Below, one piece after another: positions 8,905 through 15,423 of a DNA stretch of 58,064 nucleotides (position 1 is its first letter; each line of letters starts with the position of its first letter). This DNA is from Nocardia amikacinitolerans NBRC 108937 (GTDB lineage: Bacteria; Actinomycetota; Actinomycetes; Mycobacteriales; Mycobacteriaceae), in the NCBI RefSeq assembly GCF_001612615.1, contig NZ_BDAU01000053.1, forward strand, positions 1-58,064, written 5' to 3'. Made by a program: the position numbers and the translations under genes. The notes under the pieces are model-generated. The model saw only the letters and a program-made list of their open reading frames with translations, did no database searches and was not told where the DNA came from.

Positions 8905-9132
8905 ATGACTCCGATGAACGATCGACCTGCACAGATCGTCGGCATCGAACGCGGAACCGCCGTGCTCGGCGGCATCATCGCGCTGGCTCTCGGCTGCGGA
9001 GTAGCGGTCATGACCGGGTCCCTATCCGCGGCACTCGGTTCCTTCGCGGCCGTCTGCATCGGCATGATCGTGCTGGTGCCCCCGATCGGCCGACCATCCC
9101 GCCGACCAACCAATTCCGTTCGCTTTTCCTGA
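8905..9132 (+). CDS. Possible small membrane protein
   Basis: A 75-residue reading with two strongly hydrophobic stretches (AVLGGIIALALGCGVAVMTG and AALGSFAAVCIGMIVLV) separated by a short Ser/Leu turn, which would form a helical hairpin in the membrane. An AGGAGGGG ribosome site ends 13 bases before ATG 8905, longer than ideal; an ATG at 8914 is worse. The C-terminus is basic. It is divergent from the minus-strand gene at 8161-8727. I do not recognise the family. Hydrophobicity in frame and the strong Shine-Dalgarno argue for a real gene, but the spacing keeps confidence low. Confidence 0.42.
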   Translation: MTPMNDRPAQIVGIERGTAVLGGIIALALGCGVAVMTGSLSAALGSFAAVCIGMIVLVPPIGRPSRRPTNSVRFS

Positions 9133-9529
9133 CTTTCACCGGCGGCGCTGCGTGCTGACGAAACCCCGCAGCGCGCACCTCCTGACGGCCCACCGCCGTC
9201 CTACCGGTCGAAGTCACGGGAACAGACCGAACCCACCACAAACCACCAGCCACCATTCGACCACCGTCGACAGAGGATTCGACGGTGGTCGAATGGTGGC
9301 CCGAGCACTCCGATTCAGCTCCCCCAACCGCCGGCCGCCGATCCGTCGGTCGGCACGCGGCCCGTCCGAGCCGAACTTCGCGTGACCCGACTCGCTCAGA
9401 ACCCGCCGCGGATGAACCGATCCGGCATCGCGATCGCACCGCGCCGGTGACCGGTCAATGCCGGGAGCACGTCCCACGCCGGGGCGATGGCAAGACAGTT
9501 GTCACGTGGCGCAGCACCGCATGCGCTTG
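9133..9529 (+). other. Gene-free stretch between convergent genes
   Basis: No reading frame here has coding character. The notable element is the long perfect inverted repeat annotated separately. The rest is ordinary GC-rich sequence up to the alkB stop codon. Confidence 0.5.
9249..9300. repeat. Perfect 22-bp inverted repeat with 8-nt loop
   Basis: Positions 9249-9270 and 9279-9300 are exact reverse complements (the arm includes CCACCATTCGACCACC), separated by CAGAGGAT. RNA from either strand would fold into a very stable 22-bp hairpin. It lies between the small plus-strand gene and the minus-strand alkB, so a bidirectional terminator is the simplest reading, although there is no T-tract. 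The perfection of the arms is unusual for a terminator. Confidence 0.85.
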
Positions 9530-10747
9530 TCACAGACCCGACTGGTCATCGTCCTCGACGTCGACCGTGAGGGTACGTGCCGGGGTCAGCGGGGCGCGTA
9601 GCTGCGAGGACTCGGGTTTGGGGGTGCGTTTGGCGGGGCGTTTGCAGTTGACGAGGTTTATGTCGCCGTTGTAGTGGGCGAGGACCCGGTGGTCCATGAC
9701 GGCGCGCCAGAGTGGGGGTATCGCGGCGAGGACGACCATGGTGGCGTAGCCAGCGGGTAGCTGGGGGGCCTGTTGCGAGCTGCGCAGCGTTTGATAGCGG
9801 CGGCCCGGGTTCGCGTGATGGTCGCTGTGGCGCTGCAGGTGGAACAGGAAGATGTTGGTGACGAGGCGGTCGCTGTTCCAGCTGTCGCGCGGCGAGCAGC
9901 GCACGTAGTTGCCGTTCGGACGGCGGGCGCGCAGCAGACCGTAGTGCTCGACGTAGTTCACCGTCTCCAGCAGGCAGGCGCCGATCAGCGCCTGCAGCGC
10001 AAGGAAAGGGATCACCATCGGGCCGAAGAGCACGATCATCGTCCCGAACAGCGCGATGCTCATCGCCCATGCGTGCAGCAGATGGTTCTCCAGGGTGAAC
10101 CACCGTTTGCCCTTGCGGGACAGGCGTTCCCGCTCCAAGGCCAACGCCGAGCGGAACCCGCCGAACATACTGCGCGGCAGGAACTCCCACAGGGACTCGC
10201 CGAACCGGCCGCTCGCCGGGTCCTCCGGCGTCGCGACGCGCACGTGGTGGCCGCGGGTGTGCTCGACGAAGAAATGACCGTAACCGGACTGCGCGAGAGC
10301 GATTTTCGCCAGCCACCGCTCCAGGTTCTCGACCCGGTGACCGAGCTCGTGCGCGGCGTTGATGCCGATACCGGACACCACGCCGAGGGTCACGGCAAGC
10401 CCGAGCTTGTCCGCGAGGCTCAATTCCGTTCTGGACCACAGGTATCCCGCGATCATCAGTCCGATGAACTGCATCGGCAGGAAAAGGTATGTGCACCAAC
10501 GATAATAACGATCGTTGGACAATGCCTCGTAGTCCTCGTCACGTGGATTGCTTCCGTCGTCACCCACCGCCCAGTCGAGCAGTGGAATGGCCACGAACAC
10601 GATGATCGGACCGATCCACCAAAACAGTTCCAGCCCAGTATGAGCCACCAGTTGTGAGGGAAGTAGTGCGCACCCCGGTGCGATCAATCCGAATACCCAG
10701 AGGTACCGCTTGGGGTCGCGTGCTTGCGTATTTTTGAAGACAGTCAT
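9530..10747 (-). CDS. alkB: Alkane 1-monooxygenase AlkB
   Basis: Integral membrane non-haem di-iron enzyme that hydroxylates the terminal carbon of n-alkanes. All diagnostic histidine motifs are present in the 405-residue protein: HELGH at 133-137, EHTRGHH at 162-168, NYVEHYG at 264-270 and LQRHSDHHA at 304-312, with six hydrophobic segments in the usual places. The ATG at 10747 is preferred; an ATG two codons upstream (10753) is also possible and the longer in-frame reading to 11275 lacks coding character. The C-terminal tail is hydrophilic and has no CxxC motif, so there is no fused rubredoxin. Rubredoxin and rubredoxin reductase genes, normally next to alkB in Rhodococcus and many relatives, are absent on both sides, so electrons must come from partners encoded elsewhere. 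Confidence 0.95.
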   Translation of the reverse strand: MTVFKNTQARDPKRYLWVFGLIAPGCALLPSQLVAHTGLELFWWIGPIIVFVAIPLLDWAVGDDGSNPRDEDYEALSNDRYYRWCTYLFLPMQFIGLMIAGYLWSRTELSLADKLGLAVTLGVVSGIGINAAHELGHRVENLERWLAKIALAQSGYGHFFVEHTRGHHVRVATPEDPASGRFGESLWEFLPRSMFGGFRSALALERERLSRKGKRWFTLENHLLHAWAMSIALFGTMIVLFGPMVIPFLALQALIGACLLETVNYVEHYGLLRARRPNGNYVRCSPRDSWNSDRLVTNIFLFHLQRHSDHHANPGRRYQTLRSSQQAPQLPAGYATMVVLAAIPPLWRAVMDHRVLAHYNGDINLVNCKRPAKRTPKPESSQLRAPLTPARTLTVDVEDDDQSGL

Positions 10748-11281
10748 AGCCATCCCGCTGATCCAACAGAACAACACCCGACAGAGTGTGCCGCAGAAAA
10801 CGGTTACGCTAAACTCGTCGCTCCAGGATAGCGGTTTCCCGGCAGCAATCCAGCAAACCGGAAAAATAGTCCCCTGACCGGGTGATCCCGCAACCGATAT
10901 CGCGCACCGGCGATCGGTCGCGCGGACAGACTCGAGATCGGTGTACCGGACGACTTCTCGACCCGCGTACCGCGTGACGTACTGGGAAATCCCCGCATAC
11001 GGCCAGCCGACCGGGAACGAGATCGGCGAACTCACCCCGAGCTCGAGCCGCTGTCCACGGCCACCGGAAGATGCGGGCGGCGCGCAATCATCGCGATATC
11101 GCAACGAAATGACGACTTTCCGTACAACGCGATAACCTCCCCCGCGCGAAATCTGGGCAACCATGCCGCGCAGCCGATTCGCGCCGCTCTCCCCCGAACA
11201 CGAATGAATGCGCGGCACAAACAGGACACCGTCCGCCCCAGCGGGATACGTCCGGTGCCCGAATGTGCCGCGCATCCGCTG
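10748..11281 (-). other. Long leader region upstream of alkB
   Basis: This 534-base stretch between the lipase stop and the alkB start has no convincing gene. It is less GC-rich than its surroundings and open frames in it lack coding bias. It probably holds the alkB promoter and its control sites, but I could not pick a -10/-35 pair with confidence. Confidence 0.45.
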
Positions 11282-12592
11282 CTACGGCAGCGCCCCGCAG
11301 TTGGTCGGGGCCGGAGCATCCGAGAGCCGATCCATGATCCACTGCTGGGAGGCGATCAGCGCCGGGAAGAACGCGAGCACGTGGGTGCCGACAATCCCGG
11401 ACATGCTGGGGATCTGACCGTTCGCCTCCAGCTGAACCGGCACGCCGCGGCCGCACCAGCCGGCCGCCATGGCGTGGATGGGCGGGAACGGCGCGCCCTC
11501 GTCGTTCACCGCCGAGGCGATGAGCACGGGCACCTGCGGGGTGAGTCCGCCGACGATCTGCTCGTCGAATACCTGCTTCAACGCCGGGTTCTGGTCGATC
11601 ACGGCGGTCAGCGGCTGCCCGCTCGCGGTCCACTGGGACGTGTGCCCATGCAACTGGGCCAGACCCATGGGGACGGCGCACTTGCCGAGCGATTCGTTCA
11701 GAATCGCCTTGCCGGTGTCGTTGAGCTCGGCGTCGAGCACCGGACGGACCGACGGGTAGTTGGCGGCCATGCCGTTGAGGATCCAGGCATATGTCGGCCC
11801 CATGGCGGCCCGGCCGTCGTTGTACCCGATGAAGAACTGGTCGTCCACGACAGGGCCGCCGACGTAGGCGCCGCGGACGTTCAGCTCAGGCGCGTAGTCC
11901 GGCTGGAGTTCGGCCGCGCCCGCGGAGGCCATGCCGCCCTGGGAGTATCCGTAGAGGATGACCGGCGCGTTCGGGCCGAGACCGCTGCCCGGCAGCTGCA
12001 GCGCCGCGCGCGCGGAGTCCAGCAAGGCGTGCGCTTGCGACTTGCGGTTGAGGAAGTCGTGCACCGCGGGCGTGCCGAGGCCGTGGTAATCGGTGATCAC
12101 CACCGACATGCCGCGCGACAGCAGCGTGGTGATCGCGAGCAGGTCGTACTCGAAGATCACGTCACCGGGCGGCTGGTAGGAGACGACCTGCGACAGCAGC
12201 TTCGAGGGCGCGCACTGATCGCCCTGCCCCTTGGTGCCGCCCGCGTACGCGACCAGCGGACGCTCGCCAGGACCGAGCCACGGCACCGCGGGCTCGAGAT
12301 ACGTGCCCACCACGGCGGTCGGCGCGTCTTGGGCATCGTTGCTGACGTACATCAGTCGGGTCGCGCGCGCCGGGACCATTCCGGGTTGTCCGGGAGCCGA
12401 CAGCGCCACCACCGATGGTTCCGCGCGGAGGATATTGCCCGGTCCACCGCCGACCGGCGGCGGAACATAGAAATCGGCGACGGCTTCCGCCGCCGGATCC
12501 GTCCACGCGGGTGGTGCGGAAATCGCCCCGCCGCCGACCACGGTGAGGGTTCCCGTCAAAACTGCGGCCAAGCTGAGTATTCGACTCCTCAC
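11282..12592 (-). CDS. Secreted lipase of the LIP (secretory lipase) family
   Basis: A 436-residue exported hydrolase expected to cleave triacylglycerols or other lipid esters. A signal peptide is clear (hydrophobic LSLAAVLTGTLTVVGGGAISA, shown in part, then APPAWTDP). The nucleophile elbow GYSQGG at 215-220 places Ser217; Asp in ASAVNDEG and His in GTHVLAFFP supply the rest of the triad in the order expected for LIP lipases. Four or more cysteines (QCAP, KCAV, WCGRG, NCGALP) could form disulphides. The GTG start at 12592 has GGAAGG eight bases upstream and puts the signal peptide at residue 1; the longer upstream reading would bury it. It precedes alkB on the same strand, though 534 bases away, so both may serve hydrophobic carbon use. 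Confidence 0.9.
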   Translation of the reverse strand: MRSRILSLAAVLTGTLTVVGGGAISAPPAWTDPAAEAVADFYVPPPVGGGPGNILRAEPSVVALSAPGQPGMVPARATRLMYVSNDAQDAPTAVVGTYLEPAVPWLGPGERPLVAYAGGTKGQGDQCAPSKLLSQVVSYQPPGDVIFEYDLLAITTLLSRGMSVVITDYHGLGTPAVHDFLNRKSQAHALLDSARAALQLPGSGLGPNAPVILYGYSQGGMASAGAAELQPDYAPELNVRGAYVGGPVVDDQFFIGYNDGRAAMGPTYAWILNGMAANYPSVRPVLDAELNDTGKAILNESLGKCAVPMGLAQLHGHTSQWTASGQPLTAVIDQNPALKQVFDEQIVGGLTPQVPVLIASAVNDEGAPFPPIHAMAAGWCGRGVPVQLEANGQIPSMSGIVGTHVLAFFPALIASQQWIMDRLSDAPAPTNCGALP

Positions 12593-12835
12593 GATCCGAT
12601 CCTTCCTTCGATTGGGAAGATCCTGGCATCTAGAATCGGATATCGAGATTATCCGTACTGCGGCCTTCAGGCAGGCACAACGCGCACCGTATTTCCGTGA
12701 AAGGCGGTTCCGAGCGCCGATTTCCCGGCACGGCGCCGACAATCCCGCCGAAATCACATGTTTCGTGGCGTCATCCGAATACCCGCCTTCCGCGCTGCTG
12801 TGAGCAGATCCGCCCAGGGCAGCGACGGCGGATTT

Positions 12836-12860
12836 CCACCGTCCGGCTGGGGCACGGTGG
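12836..12860. promoter_or_regulatory. Short dyad just upstream of the first clpP
   Basis: CCACCGT and ACGGTGG form a perfect 7-bp inverted repeat around 11 nt, ending four bases before the clpP ATG. It could be an operator or occlude the ribosome site. It does not match the published PopR or ClgR motifs as I remember them. Confidence 0.3.
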
Positions 12861-12864
12861 ACGC

Positions 12865-13470
12865 ATGGCTCACGACGACAAGACCCCGCTGTTCAGCTGG
12901 CGCGCCAGAGAGCAACTGCTCGGCCGCCGCATCCTGGTGCTCGACGGACCCCTCGACGACGACAACGGAACCCTGCTTGCCACACAGTTGCTGACCCTCG
13001 CCGCCGAGAACGACGAAGCGGGCATCTCGCTGTGGATCCACTCGCCGGGCGGCTCGGTTCCCGCCATGCTCGCGATCCGCGACGTCATGCGGCTCGTGCC
13101 GTGCGAGGTGTCCACGCTCGCTCTCGGATTGGCGTGCAGTGCAGGACAATTCCTGCTCTCGTCGGGCAGCCGAGGCAAGCGCTTCGCGCTGCCGCACGCC
13201 AGGATCCTGATGCACCAGGGTTCGGCGGGAATCGGGGGCACGGCCGTCGACGTGGAGGTCCAGGCCGACGACCTGCGCCACACCGTGGAAACGGTCCTCG
13301 GCCTGATCGCCGCCGACACCGGCCAGCCCTACGAACGGATCTACGAGGACTCCCTCCACGACCGGTGGTTCACCGCGGCGCAGGCCAAGGAGTACGGATT
13401 CGTCGACCACATCGTCGACAACTTCGGACAGGTCGTCCCCCAACGTCAGCGAATCGGGATCACGGCATGA
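12865..13470 (+). CDS. clpP: ClpP-family protease subunit with intact catalytic triad
   Basis: A 201-residue ClpP subunit, part of a barrel-shaped cytoplasmic peptidase fed by Clp ATPases. The triad is visible: Ser92 in LGLACSAGQFLL, His117 in ARILMHQGS, and Asp166 in SLHDRWFTA. The IHSPGGSV strand and the handle helix around ADDLRHTVETVLGLIA are also typical. The ATG at 12865 is chosen because the protein then starts close to the usual ClpP N-terminus; no strong Shine-Dalgarno is visible and a short dyad lies just upstream. It is followed by a second clpP-like gene and a convergent PopR-like regulator, matching the clpP3-clpP4-popR arrangement known from Streptomyces rather than the housekeeping clpP1-clpP2 locus next to tig and clpX. 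Confidence 0.92.
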   Translation: MAHDDKTPLFSWRAREQLLGRRILVLDGPLDDDNGTLLATQLLTLAAENDEAGISLWIHSPGGSVPAMLAIRDVMRLVPCEVSTLALGLACSAGQFLLSSGSRGKRFALPHARILMHQGSAGIGGTAVDVEVQADDLRHTVETVLGLIAADTGQPYERIYEDSLHDRWFTAAQAKEYGFVDHIVDNFGQVVPQRQRIGITA

Positions 13471-13492
13471 GCGAACGAAGTGAGCGAATCAT
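13469..13492. repeat. GCGAACGAAGTGAGCGAA intergenic motif between the clpP genes
   Basis: The short imperfect repeat GAGCGAACGAAGTGAGCGAA directly overlaps the first clpP stop codon and ends in ATCATG. Motifs of this form recur at gene ends in mycobacterial and nocardial genomes as I recall, so this may be one copy of a dispersed element. Only one copy was noticed in this window. Confidence 0.4.
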
Positions 13493-13543
13493 GTGCCAGC
13501 GTGCCGTGCACATGCCGGAGCCGAGCACCAGCGAGGCGCAGGC

Positions 13544-14137
13544 ATGAGTACTTACACCATTCCCAATGTCATCGCCCAGCATCCGCGCGGTGGCGAGCGC
13601 ATCACCGACATCTACTCGCACCTGCTCGCCGAACGCATCGTCTACCTGGGCACGCCGATCGACTCCGGCGTCGCCAACGCGCTGATCGCCCAGCTGCTGC
13701 ACCTGGAATCGGAGAGTCCCGAACAGGAGATCCAGTTCTACATCAACTGCGAGGGCGGCGACCTGACCTCCATGCTCGCGATCTACGACACCATCCAGCA
13801 CATCGGCGCGCCCGTGCACACCACCTGCGTCGGCCAGGCCATCGCCGTCGGCGCGGTGCTGCTCGCGGGCGGTGCGCCGGGGCGCCGTGCGATGCTCCCG
13901 CACGCCAGGGTGGTGCTGCACCAGCCCGCGGCGCGCGGCCAGGGCGCGATTCCGGACCTGATCCTGCAGGCCGACGAACTCGTGCGGATGCGGGCCGAGA
14001 TCGAGTCGATCCTGGCCAGGCACACCGGGCAGTCGGTGGAGCGGCTGCGCCACGACACCGACCGGGACCGCGTCTTCACCGCGCAGGCAGCCATCGACTA
14101 CGGACTCGTCGACACCGTGCTGCAGCCGCGGGGATGA
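13544..14137 (+). CDS. ClpP-like subunit lacking the catalytic serine (ClpR-like)
   Basis: A 197-residue ClpP homologue with all structural hallmarks: INCEGGDLTSMLAIYDTIQ, the VVLHQPAARGQG strand and the LQADELVRMRAEIESIL handle. The residue that should be the nucleophile is Ala101: the usual GQAASMGA reads GQAIAVGA, with codon GCC at 13844-13846. His126 and Asp175 are kept. The subunit should therefore be unable to cleave and is probably a structural or regulatory partner of the active subunit encoded 73 bases upstream, comparable to ClpR subunits of cyanobacteria and plastids. The ATG at 13544 is the only start giving a normal N-terminus. It converges with the PopR-like gene, five bases away. 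Confidence 0.92.
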   Translation: MSTYTIPNVIAQHPRGGERITDIYSHLLAERIVYLGTPIDSGVANALIAQLLHLESESPEQEIQFYINCEGGDLTSMLAIYDTIQHIGAPVHTTCVGQAIAVGAVLLAGGAPGRRAMLPHARVVLHQPAARGQGAIPDLILQADELVRMRAEIESILARHTGQSVERLRHDTDRDRVFTAQAAIDYGLVDTVLQPRG

Positions 14138-14142
14138 CCGGC

Positions 14143-14511
14143 TCAGGCCGCGCGGACCAGCAGGGTCGGCGCGGCCTCGGACCGCCGCTGGTAGGCGCGG
14201 TGCCGCCCGCGCAGTTCGTCGGCGACCTGCTCGGTCAGCCCGCCGAGGGTGGTGCCGAGCGCACCGGCCAACGCCGCGATCATCTCGCTGGACGGCTCCT
14301 TGCGCCCCCGCTCGATCTCCGAAAGGTACTGCGGCGAGATGCCCGCCCGGCCCGCGGTTTCCACGAGCGTCTCGCGCTGTTCCTGCCGCAGCGCGCGCAA
14401 CCGTTCGCCGAGCGCCTCGCGCCACAGCGGTTCCGGAGCGGACGGCGCGGGTCGGCGAGTTCGGTCGTCGCGGCCACCGGGGATCGAGTGCAGTCTCGGA
14501 TGCTCGGTCAT
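14143..14511 (-). CDS. PopR/ClgR-like XRE-family transcription activator
   Basis: A 122-residue DNA-binding protein with one helix-turn-helix domain at about residues 34-92 (LRALRQEQRETLVETAGRAG then ISPQYLSEIERGRKEPSSEM). The YLSEIERGRKE recognition region is shared with ClgR and PopR, activators of clp genes in actinobacteria. It sits tail to tail with the clpP-like pair. In Streptomyces, PopR activates clpP3-clpP4 and is itself destroyed by ClpP1/P2 through its C-terminal alanines; this protein also ends in Ala-Ala (LLVRAA). That supports a PopR-like role: rising when the main Clp protease fails and turning on the backup one. Target control is inferred from context; a general XRE regulator is the alternative. 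Confidence 0.85.
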   Translation of the reverse strand: MTEHPRLHSIPGGRDDRTRRPAPSAPEPLWREALGERLRALRQEQRETLVETAGRAGISPQYLSEIERGRKEPSSEMIAALAGALGTTLGGLTEQVADELRGRHRAYQRRSEAAPTLLVRAA

Positions 14512-14605
14512 GGGAGGAAGCGTACGTTTCGCACCACGGTGTTCGGCTAGTCATTACGCTGTGGGCGTACGGGATCGGCGCGGTAGCCGCCACCGCACCG
14601 GACCC

Positions 14606-14636
14606 TTGACCTCAACCCTGGTTCAGGGTGCACGCT
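14606..14636 (+). promoter_or_regulatory. MerR-type promoter of the methyltransferase gene
   Basis: A -35 TTGACC (14606-14611) and a -10-like CACGCT (14631-14636) are separated by 19 bases, the over-long spacing used by MerR-family activators. The spacer holds a perfect dyad ACCCTG-GTT-CAGGGT (14615-14629). The -10 ends six bases before the ATG, so the transcript should be leaderless. No merR gene is present in this window. Confidence 0.55.
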
Positions 14637-14642
14637 GGGAGC

Positions 14643-15302
14643 ATGACTCAGGCTCCGGAATTCTGGAACACCGTCTACGACAACGACACCGCCCCCTGGG
14701 TGATCGGGGAACCGCAACCGGCGATCCTCGCCCTCGAACGGGACGGCTTGATCAGCGGCCGGGTGCTCGATCCCGGCACCGGCGCGGGTGAGCACACCAT
14801 CGCGCTGACGAAACTGGGCTACGACGTGCTCGGCGTGGATCTGTCACCGAGCGCGATCGCCTACGCCCGGCGCAACGCCGCGGACAAGGGTGTCCCGAAT
14901 GCCCGGTTCGAGGTGGTCGACGTGCTCACGCTCGCCGATTCGGACGACGATCGGCTCGGCGTTTTCGACACCGTGGTCGACAGCGCCCTTTTCCATGTCT
15001 TCGGCACCGAACCCGACGCGCGTGCCGCCTATGTGCGCGGTTTGCACCGGGTGTGCAAGCCAGGCGGACTCGTGCACGTCCTCGCGCTGTCGGACACCGA
15101 GGAGGGTTTCGGCCCGCGCATCAGCGATTCGCTGATCCGCGAATCGTTCGCGGGCGAGGGCTGGGAACTCGAAGACCTCGTCCCCTCCACCTATCGCGGT
15201 CGGGTCACCGAAGTGGTGGCCGAGGACGCGGCCCGCCTCGACCTGCCCACCGAGGGCCCGGTCGACGTGGTCGCCTGGCTGGCGCGTATCCGGCGGATCT
15301 GA
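14643..15302 (+). CDS. Class I SAM-dependent methyltransferase
   Basis: A 219-residue cytoplasmic methyltransferase. The SAM-binding motif I reads VLDPGTGAGEHTIAL, followed by VLGVDLSPSAIAYAR (acidic end of strand two) and the LHRVCKPGGLVHVLAL segment. The N-terminal EFWNTVYDNDTAPWVIGEPQP is like that of thiopurine or small-molecule methyltransferases found in actinobacteria. The start is the ATG at 14643, which coincides with the predicted transcription start of a MerR-type promoter, so no ribosome site is expected. The substrate is unknown; a MerR-controlled methyltransferase could act on a toxic electrophile, metalloid or drug, but that is speculation. Confidence 0.85.
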   Translation: MTQAPEFWNTVYDNDTAPWVIGEPQPAILALERDGLISGRVLDPGTGAGEHTIALTKLGYDVLGVDLSPSAIAYARRNAADKGVPNARFEVVDVLTLADSDDDRLGVFDTVVDSALFHVFGTEPDARAAYVRGLHRVCKPGGLVHVLALSDTEEGFGPRISDSLIRESFAGEGWELEDLVPSTYRGRVTEVVAEDAARLDLPTEGPVDVVAWLARIRRI

Positions 15303-15423
15303 GCGGAGCCGGGCCGATGCGGTCCGCGGCCGTGGTCGCGGACCGATCCGGAGTTATCCTCGGGAAGCAGGAACCGACCCGTAGCGCCGGGTCACCAGAG
15401 CTCGCCCGGAATCGAGGCCGACG

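Noticed and set aside
10754..11275. N-terminal extension of AlkB by about 176 residues
   Set aside because: The extra residues resemble no AlkB N-terminus, the region is less GC-rich and lacks coding bias, and the normal family start is at 10747.
12593..12864. Search for published PopR (TTCTGCC-N3-GGCAGAA) or ClgR boxes upstream of clpP
   Set aside because: No convincing match by eye; only the unrelated CCACCGT/ACGGTGG dyad was found.
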